From IMG/VR virus record IMGVR_UViG_3300020477_000990, positions 264,150-328,149 of that record: a stretch of 64,000 nt of DNA; one strand, given 5' to 3'. Shown in pieces: positions 8,190 through 17,008 of this stretch; position 1 is the first letter of the stretch, and every line of letters starts with the position of its first letter. The DNA is from a virus. The position numbers were made by a program, and so were the translations under genes. The notes beneath the pieces are model-generated. The model was not told the DNA's origin. It was given only the letters and a program-made list of their open reading frames with translations, and ran no database searches.

Positions 8190-8420
8190 TTGGTTGAAAA
8201 TATTAAAATTGAACCAAAACCAGAAGTTGAAATGAAATTTAAAGAAGAAGTAAATGTTAGGATGAAGGAAATAGAAAAAAAGATTGACACAGAGCAAAAT
8301 CGTGTTATTATTAATAAAACTATGAAAAATGAAAGTTTAAAGAAAACAACAAATACTTCACAAGAAATTGGATGGCTAAAAGGCTATGTTGGCAAGATTG
8401 CTGGAGATAAAGAAGAATAA
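8190..8420 (+). CDS. C-terminal extension of the coiled-coil protein, or separate small protein
   Basis: The ATG at 8190 gives 76 residues, but there is no Shine-Dalgarno and the frame is open back to 8043 with protein-like content (roughly ITKSEVVNLVIDDINEIK onward). I therefore think this is mainly the tail of the gene ending at 8064, reached by -1 frameshifting at 8050-8058. It is Lys/Glu-rich and ends with a possible membrane-proximal segment (GWLKGYVGKIAGDKEE). The stop overlaps the next ATG. Confidence 0.5.
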   Translation: MVENIKIEPKPEVEMKFKEEVNVRMKEIEKKIDTEQNRVIINKTMKNESLKKTTNTSQEIGWLKGYVGKIAGDKEE

Positions 8421-9109
8421 TGGATTGGACAAATTTAGACAAAGTTGAGTTTGCTATTACAACACATTGTCAAGCTAAATGTCCGTTGTGTGCTAGAACC
8501 AATAAAGAAACTTTAGAAAAAGTAAATTGGTTGCCATTGCATCATTTATCTTTAGATGAATACAAAAATGCTGTTGATCAATTGTTACCTAATAGAGATA
8601 TAGATTTTTGTGGTGATTACGGTGATCCAATAATGCATCCACAAATTGAAGATTTTATTGATTATGCTATACAAAAAAATCACAATGTAAGTGTACACAC
8701 AAATGGTGGCTTACGTACAAAAGATTGGTATATTAAAGTTGCAAAGAAATATAATAAACTTTTAATGGTGTTTGCTATTGATGGAATAGACGAAGAAACA
8801 AATTCAAAATATAGAGTAGGAGTTAACTTTAATCGTGCTTGGGAAAATATGATAGCTCATGCAGAAAATAGTAATGGGCATACAGTTTGGAACTTTTTAG
8901 TATTTGATTTTAATTATGATCAATTAGATAGAGCAAAAGAATTGTGTCAGAAACATAATATTATATTTGTTCCACATATGAATACTAGAGTAACAGAATA
9001 CTATGATCATTTAATTAAAGATTTAACTTTAAAAGTGCAATTAGAACAAAAGTGTGATAATATGTATGATCCAAAATTAACAGAAAGAGTAGCTTTATAT
9101 GTCGATTAA
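8420..9109 (+). CDS. Radical SAM protein, N-terminal (catalytic) part
   Basis: 229 residues with the radical SAM cluster CxxxCxxC at C17, C21, C24 (THCQAKCPLC), then FCGDYGDP (the GGE-like SAM-binding strand) and HTNGG. These bind a 4Fe-4S cluster and split S-adenosylmethionine to a radical. The relative at 13151 is one continuous chain of 350 residues; here the equivalent C-terminal cysteine domain is in the next frame (9099-9383). Either two subunits are made by coupled translation or a +1 shift near 9099 joins them. Confidence 0.8.
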   Translation: MDWTNLDKVEFAITTHCQAKCPLCARTNKETLEKVNWLPLHHLSLDEYKNAVDQLLPNRDIDFCGDYGDPIMHPQIEDFIDYAIQKNHNVSVHTNGGLRTKDWYIKVAKKYNKLLMVFAIDGIDEETNSKYRVGVNFNRAWENMIAHAENSNGHTVWNFLVFDFNYDQLDRAKELCQKHNIIFVPHMNTRVTEYYDHLIKDLTLKVQLEQKCDNMYDPKLTERVALYVD

Positions 9110-9383
9110 TTGCAAATCAAAAGGTATCATTGTTGATTATAATAATAAAGTTTACCCTTGTTGCTATGTATTAACTAGAGAAATGTTTCCTGAAGAAAAA
9201 AGTAAATATTTAAGTAAGTTAGATAATGATTGGAATGATTTATCAAAGTATACATTAGAAAAAATATTAAGTAATAAAGCATTTACTGAACATTTCAATG
9301 AAAAACATTGGAATGATAAAAACAACTGCGATGAGATATGTACGTCTCAATGCTCAATAAAGAAAGAAAAAAATAATGCCTAA
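9099..9383 (+). CDS. SPASM-like C-terminal part of the split radical SAM protein
   Basis: 94 residues aligning by eye with the C-terminus of the 350-aa radical SAM protein at 13151: [20 protein letters not shown] parallels its IYCKMYHDKSVFVDWNYKVWPCC, and both end with a CxxxC-type cluster (here CDEICTSQC). These cysteines would bind the auxiliary Fe-S cluster. It overlaps the upstream gene by 11 nt and clpX by 8 nt. Confidence 0.7.
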   Translation: MSINCKSKGIIVDYNNKVYPCCYVLTREMFPEEKSKYLSKLDNDWNDLSKYTLEKILSNKAFTEHFNEKHWNDKNNCDEICTSQCSIKKEKNNA

Positions 9384-10647
9384 GAAAAAAGACGAACAAT
9401 TTAGTTGTTCATTTTGTGGAAAAAATAGAGAGAAAGTAAAAAAACTTATTGCAGGACCAAAGGTTTATATTTGTAATGAGTGTATTGAACTTTGTCATTC
9501 AATTTTAGAAGAAAGTGATTTACGTCAAGTAGAAGAACGTAAGCAAGAATTAAAACAAATTATACCAGATGAATTAAAAGCACATTTAGATGAACACGTA
9601 ATTGGTCAAGAACAAGCTAAAAAAGTTTTAAGTGTAGCAGTATATAACCATTATAAAAGATTAGCTAATCCTATAGTAGATGGTGTTGAACTTGAAAAAT
9701 CAAATGTTTTATTAGTAGGACCAAGTGGCTGTGGTAAAACATTATTAGCAAAACGTATAGCAGATTATTTAGATGTTCCATTTGCTCAAGCAGATGCAAC
9801 TACATTAACTGAAAGTGGATATGTTGGCGATGATGTAGAAAATATTATATTAAGATTATTACAAAATTGTGATTTTGATGTAGCAAAAGCAGAAAAAGGT
9901 ATTGTTTATATTGATGAAATAGATAAAAAATCACGTAAGTCTGAGTCAACTTCTATTACTAGAGATGTATCAGGAGAAGGTGTGCAACAAGCATTATTAA
10001 AATTGCTTGAAGGTACTATAGTGAGAGTTCCACCAGCTGGTGGAAGAAAACACCCACAGCAAGAAATGATTACTGTTGACACTACAAATATTTTATTTGT
10101 TGTAGGTGGAGCATTTGTTGGGTTAGAGGAAATTATTCGTAAAAGACTTAATTTGAATACAACAATAGGATTTAATTCTTCATCACCATCAAAAGAAGAA
10201 ATTGAAAGAGTATTAGAAAGAGCTGAACCAGATGATATAGTTAAATTTGGATTAATTCCTGAAATGGTAGGTAGGTTGCCAGTTGTTGTTGCTTGTCATA
10301 AACTTGATAAACAACATTTAAATGATATTCTTGTTAAACCTAAAAGTGCCATATTAAAGCAATTCCAAAAAATGTTTAAGTTAGATGGAATTGAATTAGA
10401 GTTTAGTGATGAAGCAATTGAAGTTGTATGCACTTTAGCATTAAAAAAAGATATAGGTGCTAGAGGACTAAGATCTGTTTTAGAAAAGCATTTATTACAA
10501 TTACAATACGAGTTACCAATGCTTAAAGAACAAGGTGTTGAACGTATTGCAATTAATGAAACTTTTATAACAGAAGGAAAGCCACCAATGTTAATATATA
10601 AAGAAGTAAATAAAGATAAAGACGGAACGGATAACGGAGCGAAGTGA
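9376..10647 (+). CDS. clpX: ClpX, ATP-dependent protease unfoldase
   Basis: 423 residues, the full bacterial length. The N-terminal zinc finger has Cys 11, 14, 33 and 36; Walker A is GPSGCGKT, Walker [10 protein letters not shown], and the pore loop GYVGDD is present. The IGF loop that docks on ClpP is intact (TTIGF), so it should pair with a ClpP, either host or the phage's own at 22896. ClpX hexamers unfold tagged or regulatory proteins for ClpP. It overlaps infC by four bases. Confidence 0.97.
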   Translation: MPKKKDEQFSCSFCGKNREKVKKLIAGPKVYICNECIELCHSILEESDLRQVEERKQELKQIIPDELKAHLDEHVIGQEQAKKVLSVAVYNHYKRLANPIVDGVELEKSNVLLVGPSGCGKTLLAKRIADYLDVPFAQADATTLTESGYVGDDVENIILRLLQNCDFDVAKAEKGIVYIDEIDKKSRKSESTSITRDVSGEGVQQALLKLLEGTIVRVPPAGGRKHPQQEMITVDTTNILFVVGGAFVGLEEIIRKRLNLNTTIGFNSSSPSKEEIERVLERAEPDDIVKFGLIPEMVGRLPVVVACHKLDKQHLNDILVKPKSAILKQFQKMFKLDGIELEFSDEAIEVVCTLALKKDIGARGLRSVLEKHLLQLQYELPMLKEQGVERIAINETFITEGKPPMLIYKEVNKDKDGTDNGAK

Positions 10648-11201
10648 AAAAGCATTTCATTAGAAGAAACAACAAACCAACGGTATTATTAAACTCTGCA
10701 ATTACCTTTCCAGAAATTAGGTTAATTGATCCAGATGGACAATTTATTGGAATAGTTCGAAATCAAGAAGCACATCAAAAAGCCAGAGATGCAGGATTAG
10801 ATTTAATTTGTATTGCCGATAAGGCAAGTCCTCCTGTTTGCCGTATTATGGACTTTGGTAAATGGAATTATGAAAAACAAAAAGCCGATAAGGAAAAGAA
10901 AAAGAAAGAACGAGCTAATCGAATTGAATTGCATGAAGTACAATTAAGACCAGGAACAGATGTTCATGATCTTAAAGTTAAATTAAAAAAAGTACAAGAA
11001 TTTATAGATGATGGAGATAAAGTAAAAATGGTAATGAAGTTACGAGGTAGAGAAATTGGGCAAGGAACTATGTTTGTAGATCAATTAAAAGTTATGGTTG
11101 CTGGCCAATTAGAATTAGGTAAATTTGATTCTCCACCAAAGCAGTTTGGTAATAAAATTATTGCAACAGTTTCTAAACAAAATGAGAAAAAAAATGCTTG
11201 A
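10644..11201 (+). CDS. infC: Translation initiation factor IF-3
   Basis: 185 residues. N-domain signature [15 protein letters not shown], linker, then the conserved [18 protein letters not shown] and a complete C-domain ([15 protein letters not shown]). IF-3 binds 30S, proofreads initiator tRNA and start codon, and in bacteria discriminates against some leaderless messages. Start is GTG, overlapping the clpX stop (GTGA). A phage IF-3 is uncommon; with bS21 next door it suggests altered start-site selection. Confidence 0.95.
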   Translation: MKKHFIRRNNKPTVLLNSAITFPEIRLIDPDGQFIGIVRNQEAHQKARDAGLDLICIADKASPPVCRIMDFGKWNYEKQKADKEKKKKERANRIELHEVQLRPGTDVHDLKVKLKKVQEFIDDGDKVKMVMKLRGREIGQGTMFVDQLKVMVAGQLELGKFDSPPKQFGNKIIATVSKQNEKKNA

Positions 11202-11225
11202 CAATAATCTAAATTATGTTATTAT
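11198..11225 (+). promoter_or_regulatory. Sigma70-type promoter, leaderless configuration
   Basis: TTGACA at 11198-11203, 16-nt spacer, TATTAT at 11220-11225, ending 6 nt before the bS21 ATG. Confidence 0.7.
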
Positions 11226-11231
11226 ATTATT

Positions 11232-11564
11232 ATGAAACACAGTTCTAAACCAAGAAAGACATTCGAAATAGGAAAGTTTCAAGGTGATCGTCCTAATTGG
11301 AAAGATCGTAAAGATAGAAAACCAAGATATGAAAAACTTCCTGGAATGGCAGTTGCAGTTCAAGATAATAATGTTGAAAAAGCAATAAGACGACTTAAAA
11401 AAATGTTACAAAAAGAAGGTATGTTTCAAGAATTACGTGATAGACGATATTATGTTAAACCTTCTGAAAAGAAAAGAGTTGCAAAAAAAGCCGCAATAAG
11501 AAGAGCCAAAAGAGATAGAAAATTAGAAGAACTTGGTTTACCCCCAAAAAGATCAAGATACTAG
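11232..11564 (+). CDS. rpsU: Ribosomal protein bS21-like, N-terminally extended
   Basis: 110 residues. The C-terminal 70 are a typical bS21: AVQDNNVEKAIRRLKK, then LRDRRYYVKPSEKK and a basic helix. The N-terminal 40 residues are an extra basic extension (KPRKTFEIGKF and following) not found in usual 70-residue bS21. bS21 sits at the 30S platform next to the anti-Shine-Dalgarno region. Phage bS21 is well known from viral surveys and is thought to compete for host ribosomes. Its own promoter predicts a leaderless mRNA. Confidence 0.92.
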   Translation: MKHSSKPRKTFEIGKFQGDRPNWKDRKDRKPRYEKLPGMAVAVQDNNVEKAIRRLKKMLQKEGMFQELRDRRYYVKPSEKKRVAKKAAIRRAKRDRKLEELGLPPKRSRY

Positions 11565-11568
11565 CATT

Positions 11569-12327
11569 ATGAAAGATAAGATTTCAAAATGGATCAAGGA
11601 TTATGCCTTGGACCATAATCGCAAAGCATTGGTTGTAGGAATATCAGGTGGAATAGATTCATCTGTAGTTAGTACTTTGTGTGCTATGACCGGACTACAA
11701 ACTTATGCAGTATCAATTCCAATTAATCAAATTGAATCACAACATGATTTAAGTATGGATCATGGATCATGGTTAGAAGAAAATTTTAAAAATGTTACAC
11801 ATCATAATATTGATTTAGATAGATTATATGAAAGATTTTATTTAGATATGATGTTTGATTTTAATAATGATATGGCTTTTGCAAATTCAAAATCAAGATT
11901 ACGAATGGTTACATTACATCAAATATCAGGAGCAACACAAGGTATAGTTGTAGGCACAGGTAATAAAGTTGAAGATTTTGGTGTAGGATTTTTTACAAAA
12001 TATGGTGATGGTGGAGTAGATATATCACCAATAGCAGATTTTTATAAAACTGAAATTTGGCAAATGGGCAAAGAATTAGGCATACTACAAGAAATTATTG
12101 ATGCTGAACCTACAGATGGATTATGGGAAGATGGAAGAACTGATGCAGATCAGTTACATGGATTATCATATGAGCAAATGGAACACGCGATGAAAAATGG
12201 ATCTGATAGTGAGTATTACGATAAATATTTAGAGATACGAAAACCAAACTTACATAAAATGAAAGAGATACCGGTATTTAAAAATGATAGAGCACAAACA
12301 TCTGATAGTAAGGGCAGAAGTAAATAA
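11569..12327 (+). CDS. nadE: NAD+ synthetase
   Basis: 252 residues. The ATP-pyrophosphatase P-loop is VVGISGGIDSSVVSTL near residues 22-37; GTGNKVEDFGVGFFTKYGDGGVDISP is the conserved NaAD/ATP-binding region (quoted in parts: GTGNK, FTKYGDGG). It converts nicotinic acid adenine dinucleotide plus ammonia to NAD+; there is no glutaminase domain, so ammonia is the nitrogen source. Start at 11569 excludes an upstream in-frame piece overlapping rpsU. Fits a phage strategy of restoring NAD+. Confidence 0.93.
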   Translation: MKDKISKWIKDYALDHNRKALVVGISGGIDSSVVSTLCAMTGLQTYAVSIPINQIESQHDLSMDHGSWLEENFKNVTHHNIDLDRLYERFYLDMMFDFNNDMAFANSKSRLRMVTLHQISGATQGIVVGTGNKVEDFGVGFFTKYGDGGVDISPIADFYKTEIWQMGKELGILQEIIDAEPTDGLWEDGRTDADQLHGLSYEQMEHAMKNGSDSEYYDKYLEIRKPNLHKMKEIPVFKNDRAQTSDSKGRSK

Positions 12328-12652
12328 CCCACCAACAGATCAAAAATGGGCCCATACTTGGCTAACAGAGTTAGTGTCTAAAATTGGCATGGAAATATGC
12401 CAAGGTCCTATTACAACGTATGTAAATGTACCAGGTAATAGAGGCTTAACCGGTCTAGTAATTATAGAAACATCACATATAGCATTGCATTGTTGGGATG
12501 AAACTGATCCTGGCTTATTACAATTAGATGTTTATACCTGTGGAAGTTTGCCAACTGATGTTATATTTGAAGAAATTAAACAATTTGATCCTGTTAAAGT
12601 TGAATACAAATACTTAAATAGAGAACGAGGTTTAACAGAGATTAATATATAG
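12284..12652 (+). CDS. speD: S-adenosylmethionine decarboxylase proenzyme
   Basis: 122 residues, the size of the small bacterial/archaeal class. The self-processing serine lies in IETSHIALHCWDE, the processing histidine follows, and the catalytic Cys is in DVYTCGS. The enzyme makes decarboxylated SAM for spermidine. The residue before the pyruvoyl serine is Thr where homologues usually have Glu-Ser, a small oddity. Overlaps nadE by 44 nt; its stop overlaps the first bases of tRNA-Ile. Known as an auxiliary gene in some marine phages. Confidence 0.88.
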   Translation: MIEHKHLIVRAEVNNPPTDQKWAHTWLTELVSKIGMEICQGPITTYVNVPGNRGLTGLVIIETSHIALHCWDETDPGLLQLDVYTCGSLPTDVIFEEIKQFDPVKVEYKYLNRERGLTEINI

Positions 12653-12727
12653 GCGATTAGCTCAGTTGGTTAGAGCATTCCCTTGATAAGGGAAAGGTCG
12701 TAAGTTCGAGTCTTACATCGCCTACCA
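12651..12727 (+). tRNA. tRNA-Ile (GAT)
   Basis: 77-nt cloverleaf: acceptor AGGCGAT/ATCGCCT, D-arm GCTC/GAGC, anticodon stem TTCCC/GGGAA with loop TTGATAA (anticodon GAT at 12685-12687), T-arm GTAAG/CTTAC, discriminator A, encoded CCA. Its first two bases lie inside the speD stop codon. Confidence 0.97.
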
Positions 12728-12728
12728 C

Positions 12729-12804
12729 GGGTGATTAGCTCAGTTGGTAGAGCACCTCGTTTACACCGAGGGGGTCGTTGGTTCGAGTCCAGCATTACCC
12801 ACCA
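12729..12804 (+). tRNA. tRNA-Val (TAC)
   Basis: 76-nt cloverleaf: acceptor GGGTGAT/ATTACCC, anticodon stem CCTCG/CGAGG with loop TTTACAC, T-arm GTTGG/CCAGC, CCA encoded. One base after tRNA-Ile, so co-transcribed. Confidence 0.97.
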
Positions 12805-12805
12805 T

Positions 12806-12882
12806 GGAGTGTTAGCTCAACTGGTTAGAGCACCCGCCTGTCACGCGGGAGGTTGAGGGTTCGAGTCCCTTACACTCCGCCA
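12806..12882 (+). tRNA. tRNA-Asp (GTC)
   Basis: 77-nt cloverleaf: acceptor GGAGTGT/ACACTCC, anticodon stem CCCGC/GCGGG with loop CTGTCAC, T-arm GAGGG/CCCTT (one wobble), discriminator G, CCA encoded. Third of a cluster with 1-nt spacers. Confidence 0.97.
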
Positions 12883-12890
12883 TATAAATA
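12883..12890 (+). promoter_or_regulatory. T4-type late promoter after the tRNA cluster
   Basis: TATAAATA begins at the base after the CCA of tRNA-Asp and lies 10 nt before the ATG at 12901. Confidence 0.5.
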
Positions 12891-12900
12891 TTATAAAGCT

Positions 12901-13146
12901 ATGAAAAAAAATATTAATAATATAGAAGATTTAGATTTACGAACTTTACAAAAAGAAGCCGCAAGAGCTTTAGCATCACATATTGATGGTACTAATAATG
13001 GATTAGCAGAAATTAATAAAAAATGCCATCATAATTCTACTATATTTTATAAAGAAGTTATTAAACTGTATATTGATAAATTTGGCGATTTACCAAGCAA
13101 AACAGGACCAGGAAAAGAAGTATCATTAGTGTCCGATAAATACTGA
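12901..13146 (+). CDS. Small hypothetical protein (81 aa)
   Basis: 81 residues, mostly helical, Lys/Asn-rich (NIEDLDLRTLQKEAARALASH), no motif recognised. An in-frame longer start at 12853 would lie inside tRNA-Asp and is discarded. The stop is 4 nt before the radical SAM gene that follows. Confidence 0.6.
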   Translation: MKKNINNIEDLDLRTLQKEAARALASHIDGTNNGLAEINKKCHHNSTIFYKEVIKLYIDKFGDLPSKTGPGKEVSLVSDKY

Positions 13147-13150
13147 TACT

Positions 13151-14203
13151 ATGCCATTAAGTCTTAATAATATAAAAAAGTTTGATATTGAAATTACAAA
13201 TAAATGTAATGCTAGATGTCCAGGATGTATTCGTACGGTAAATGGAGATACACACCCTTTGCTAAAACAAAATATTACTGAATGGTCAATGGAAGATTTT
13301 TCTAATTTAATTCCTAAAGATATTATTAATGGTAAAGAGTTTATATTTGGTGGCACAGTTGATGATCCTTTTATGAATAAAAATATCATACCAATTACAA
13401 AATATATTTTAGATAATGGTGGATCAATTGAAATACATACTAATACAGGAGCAAATACTGAAAAAACATTTAAAGAAATGGGAAGATTAAGTAAAGAGTC
13501 TGGAAGGCTATTAGTAATATTTTCTGTAGATGGATTTGAAAAAACAAATCATTTATATAGAGTAAATGTTAATTGGAATAAAGTTGTTGAAAATATGAAG
13601 GCATATACAATAGCAGAAGGCAACTGTGAATGGGAATATTTAGTTTTTGATCATAATTATGATGATATAGAGAAAGCAAGACGATTTGCAAATGATTTAG
13701 GAATAAAATTTATATTAAGACAAAATGTAAGAAACAATCATAGTTGGGTTAGTAAAAGCAAAGTAAAAGAAAAAGGTGAAATAGTAACTAAAGAGTTTGA
13801 AGTAAAAACAACCGATAAATTTAAACACCCTGAAACAGAAGAAGTAGTCAAATATAATGATAAATTAAAGGTTTCTAAAGAAGAAGGCCAAAGTATATAT
13901 TGTAAAATGTATCATGATAAAAGTGTATTTGTTGATTGGAACTATAAAGTATGGCCATGTTGTTGGTTTGCAACAGAAAATTTTGAACAGCATGAATATT
14001 TTCATATGTTGATTGATCAATTTGGAGAAACTTGGAATAGTTTAAGGTATCATACTTGGAATGAAATACTAGGCCATGATTATTATTCTAAATTATTATA
14101 TCAAAGTTGGAATGGTCAACAATCAGATTATTATAATCCTACTTGTTTTAAGCAATGTGGTGATAATGCATCTAGACAGAGTTATAAAAAAGAACAATTA
14201 TAG
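13151..14203 (+). CDS. Radical SAM protein with SPASM-like C-terminus
   Basis: 350 residues. Radical SAM cysteines C19, C23, C26 (NKCNARCPGC); FGGTVDDP as SAM-binding strand; then about 200 residues of TIM-barrel with FSVDGFEKTNHLYRVNVNW, a phrase repeated in the other radical SAM proteins of this phage. The C-terminal segment has CKMYHDKSVFVDWNYKVWPCC and a final CFKQC, likely auxiliary cluster ligands. It therefore belongs to the peptide/natural-product-modifying type. Substrate unknown. Confidence 0.88.
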   Translation: MPLSLNNIKKFDIEITNKCNARCPGCIRTVNGDTHPLLKQNITEWSMEDFSNLIPKDIINGKEFIFGGTVDDPFMNKNIIPITKYILDNGGSIEIHTNTGANTEKTFKEMGRLSKESGRLLVIFSVDGFEKTNHLYRVNVNWNKVVENMKAYTIAEGNCEWEYLVFDHNYDDIEKARRFANDLGIKFILRQNVRNNHSWVSKSKVKEKGEIVTKEFEVKTTDKFKHPETEEVVKYNDKLKVSKEEGQSIYCKMYHDKSVFVDWNYKVWPCCWFATENFEQHEYFHMLIDQFGETWNSLRYHTWNEILGHDYYSKLLYQSWNGQQSDYYNPTCFKQCGDNASRQSYKKEQL

Positions 14204-14205
14204 AC

Positions 14206-14233
14206 TTGACAAAAATATAATTGATGCTATTAT
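14206..14233 (+). promoter_or_regulatory. Sigma70-type promoter, leaderless configuration
   Basis: TTGACA at 14206-14211, 16-nt spacer, TATTAT at 14228-14233, ending 6 nt before the ATG at 14240. Confidence 0.7.
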
Positions 14234-14239
14234 TATATT

Positions 14240-14485
14240 ATGAACAATTTAGAAATACAAAATAAACAATTAGCTTATGCTTGTATAGATCGTTTAGGTG
14301 GAGAAGCAGAAGGATACGAAGTACGTAAACTTTCTGGAATAGAAGAAGATCCACGAATTAACTATAATGGCCTAAATACACAAATAGCCCTAAGAGGACT
14401 AGAAAAAGAAGGCATTATACATAGAACAAAACGAAATACAAGACAAGTTACTTGGCATATTACAAAGAAAAAAAGAATTATTTAA
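14240..14485 (+). CDS. Small winged-helix-like protein (81 aa)
   Basis: 81 residues with a helix-turn-helix-like pattern (GGEAEGYEVRKLSG, then LNTQIALRGLEKEGIIHRTKR and a beta wing RQVTWHITKK). This resembles winged-helix DNA-binding proteins, so a small transcription regulator is plausible. It has its own promoter in leaderless geometry and is followed by a hairpin, so it is an independent unit just before the heat-shock genes. Confidence 0.55.
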   Translation: MNNLEIQNKQLAYACIDRLGGEAEGYEVRKLSGIEEDPRINYNGLNTQIALRGLEKEGIIHRTKRNTRQVTWHITKKKRII

Positions 14486-14499
14486 GTAATTTTAAAAAA

Positions 14500-14525
14500 A
14501 AGAGCTTTTTGGCTCTTGACTTTTT
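14500..14525 (+). terminator. Stem-loop with interrupted T-run
   Basis: AAGAGC / GCTCTT (14500-14517) with a 6-nt loop, then GAC and five T. Its 3' arm overlaps the -35 box of the hsp20 promoter. Confidence 0.5.
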
Positions 14526-14545
14526 AAAAATAGTGCTTATATAAT
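14516..14545 (+). promoter_or_regulatory. Promoter for the hsp20-dnaK operon
   Basis: TTGACT at 14516-14521, 18-nt spacer, TATAAT at 14540-14545. An 80-nt leader follows, ending with AAAGGAGG. A further TATAAATA lies in this leader (about 14562-14569). Confidence 0.6.
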
Positions 14546-14631
14546 AATATACAACATTAGTTGTATAAATATATGTGTAGATTGCTATGATAGGATCTAC
14601 ATATTAAAACTTGCTTAAAGGAGGAGTTAAA

Positions 14632-15075
14632 ATGACTAGAAATCTATCTATTTTTAATCAGTTACGTCCAGTAACTGTAGGGTTCGATAATATATTTGAT
14701 CACTTTGAAAGAATGTTTGACGGAGACGTTATGAACATTCCACAGGTTAATTATCCACCATATAATATCGTAAAGACAGGTGAAAACACCTACGATATTG
14801 AATTAGCATTAGCAGGATTCAGCAAAAATGATATTGATGTTGAATACGAGAATAATGTATTAACTGTAAAATCAATCAAAAAAGCAGAAACCGTACAAGA
14901 AGGAAACAATGGAATGTTACATCAAGGTATTTCCAAAAGAATGTTTTCTAAATCTTTTACTGTTTCAGATGATGTTGAAGTTAAAGGTGCAGAACTTAAA
15001 GATGGTTTGCTTAAAGTTTCTTTGGAAAGAATTATTCCAGAATCTAAAAAGCCAAGAACTATCAAAATTAAGTAA
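14632..15075 (+). CDS. Small heat-shock protein Hsp20
   Basis: 147 residues. Alpha-crystallin domain from about residue 35 to 130 (YDIELALAGFSKNDIDVEYENN, quoted as YDIELALAGF and VLTVKS) and the C-terminal IxI-like motif RTIKIK. It holds unfolding proteins for refolding by DnaK. ATG at 14632 follows AAAGGAGGAGTTAAA. Hsp20 is a common gene of T4-like cyanophages; here it heads an operon with dnaK. Confidence 0.92.
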   Translation: MTRNLSIFNQLRPVTVGFDNIFDHFERMFDGDVMNIPQVNYPPYNIVKTGENTYDIELALAGFSKNDIDVEYENNVLTVKSIKKAETVQEGNNGMLHQGISKRMFSKSFTVSDDVEVKGAELKDGLLKVSLERIIPESKKPRTIKIK

Positions 15076-15103
15076 TTAACAGGAAAGGAGATATATTAGA
15101 ACC

Positions 15104-16996
15104 ATGAGTAAAATAATTGGTATTGACTTAGGTACAACAAACTCTTGCGTATCCATTATGGAAGGTAAGGGAGCCAAAGTTATAGAAAATGCAGAAGGTA
15201 CTAGAACAACACCATCTGTAGTATCGTTTGGAGATGAACGATTAGTAGGTACACCAGCAAAAAGACAGGCTGTTACAAATCCTACTAATACGGTTTTTGC
15301 TTCTAAACGTTTAATAGGAAGAAAATTTGATGGAGATTCTGTACAAAAAGACATACAGACATCACCATTTAAAATTGTAAAGGCGGAAAATGGAGATGCT
15401 TGGGTAGAAGCTAACAACGAAAAATACTCACCATCACAAATTTCGGCTTTCGTTCTTCAAAAAATGAAAGAAACAGCAGAAAAGTATTTAGGACAAGAAG
15501 TAACTAAAGCGGTTATTACTGTTCCTGCGTACTTTAACGATTCACAAAGACAAGCAACTAAAGATGCAGGTAAAATTGCAGGACTTGAAGTTGAAAGAAT
15601 TGTGAATGAACCAACTGCGGCGGCACTTGCCTACGGTTTAGATAAGAAAAAAACTGGTACGGTTGCTGTATATGACTTAGGTGGAGGTACTTTTGATATT
15701 TCTATTTTAGAAATAGGTGACGGAGTATTTGAAGTTAAGTCAACAAATGGTGATACATCATTGGGTGGTGAAGATTTTGACAATGCATTAGTAGATTATA
15801 TACTTGCAGAGTTCAAAAAAGACTCAGGTGTAGACTTAAGAAATGATAATCTTGCACTTCAACGTGTAAGAGAGGCGGCAGAAAAGGCAAAATGTGAATT
15901 ATCATCTGCAACACAAACAGATATTAGTTTACCATTTATTACTGCTGACAAATCTGGACCAAAACATTTAAATCTTAAATTAACAAGAGCTAAATTTGAA
16001 TCATTGGTTGATGATCTAGTTGATAGAACATTGCAACCATGTAAACAAGCTCTAAAAGATTCAGGATTTAGTGCTGGAGACATTAGTGAAGTTATTCTTG
16101 TAGGTGGTATGACAAGAATGCCTAAAGTTCAAAAAGCAGTTCAAGACTTTTTTGGTAAAGAACCAAATAAAAGTGTAAATCCAGATGAAGTAGTAGCAAT
16201 TGGAGCCGCAATTCAAGGTGGTGTATTACAAGGTGATGTTAAAGATGTGTTACTTTTAGATGTAACACCATTATCACTTGGTATTGAAACACTTGGAGGT
16301 GTATGCACGAAGCTAATTGAAAAGAATACAACTATTCCTACAAAGAAAAGTCAAGTATTCTCAACTGCTGATGATGGTCAAACGGCAGTTACTATTAGAG
16401 TAATGCAAGGTGAACGTGAAATGGCCGCTGATAATAAGTTACTAGGTAACTTTGACTTGGTAGGTATTGCATCTGCACCAAGAGGTGTACCTCAAATTGA
16501 AGTAACATTTGATATTGATGCTAATGGTATCGTAAATGTTAGTGCAAAAGACAAAGGTACTGGCAAAGAACAAAAGATACAAATACAAGCATCAGGTGGA
16601 TTAAGTGAAACTGAAATCGATAAGATGGTAAAAGACGCTGAAGCCAATAAAGAAGCAGATAAAAAGAAAAGAGAAGAAGTAGATGTTAAGAATCAAGCAG
16701 ATACAATGATTCATTCTACTGAAAAAACTCTTAAAGAACATGGCGATAAGTTATCAACAGAAGATAAAAAGAAAGTTGAAGACGACTTGACTGCATTAAA
16801 AGATGTAATATCTTCTGGAAATAGCGAAACAATTAAGGATAAAATTAAATCTTTAACTGAATCAGCTATGAAGTTAGGTGAAGCTGTATATAAAGATCAG
16901 CAACAACAAACATCTAATAATAATGAAAATGCTTCTAACGATGCAAAAAACAACGATAATGTTGTTGATGCAGACTTTGAAGAAGTTAAGAAATAA
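15104..16996 (+). CDS. dnaK: Chaperone DnaK (Hsp70)
   Basis: 630 residues, full length. Nucleotide-binding domain starts [34 protein letters not shown] and [11 protein letters not shown] are the other phosphate motifs; the linker [16 protein letters not shown] leads into the substrate-binding domain; the C-terminus is Lys/Glu-rich and ends in the EEVKK tail. No DnaJ or GrpE is present here, so it must use host co-chaperones. Shine-Dalgarno GGAAAGGAG upstream. A complete phage dnaK is unusual. Confidence 0.97.
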   Translation: MSKIIGIDLGTTNSCVSIMEGKGAKVIENAEGTRTTPSVVSFGDERLVGTPAKRQAVTNPTNTVFASKRLIGRKFDGDSVQKDIQTSPFKIVKAENGDAWVEANNEKYSPSQISAFVLQKMKETAEKYLGQEVTKAVITVPAYFNDSQRQATKDAGKIAGLEVERIVNEPTAAALAYGLDKKKTGTVAVYDLGGGTFDISILEIGDGVFEVKSTNGDTSLGGEDFDNALVDYILAEFKKDSGVDLRNDNLALQRVREAAEKAKCELSSATQTDISLPFITADKSGPKHLNLKLTRAKFESLVDDLVDRTLQPCKQALKDSGFSAGDISEVILVGGMTRMPKVQKAVQDFFGKEPNKSVNPDEVVAIGAAIQGGVLQGDVKDVLLLDVTPLSLGIETLGGVCTKLIEKNTTIPTKKSQVFSTADDGQTAVTIRVMQGEREMAADNKLLGNFDLVGIASAPRGVPQIEVTFDIDANGIVNVSAKDKGTGKEQKIQIQASGGLSETEIDKMVKDAEANKEADKKKREEVDVKNQADTMIHSTEKTLKEHGDKLSTEDKKKVEDDLTALKDVISSGNSETIKDKIKSLTESAMKLGEAVYKDQQQQTSNNNENASNDAKNNDNVVDADFEEVKK

Positions 16997-17008
16997 TTAG
17001 CTATACAA

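Noticed and set aside
12853-12900. Longer start for the 81-aa gene
   Set aside because: Would begin inside tRNA-Asp.
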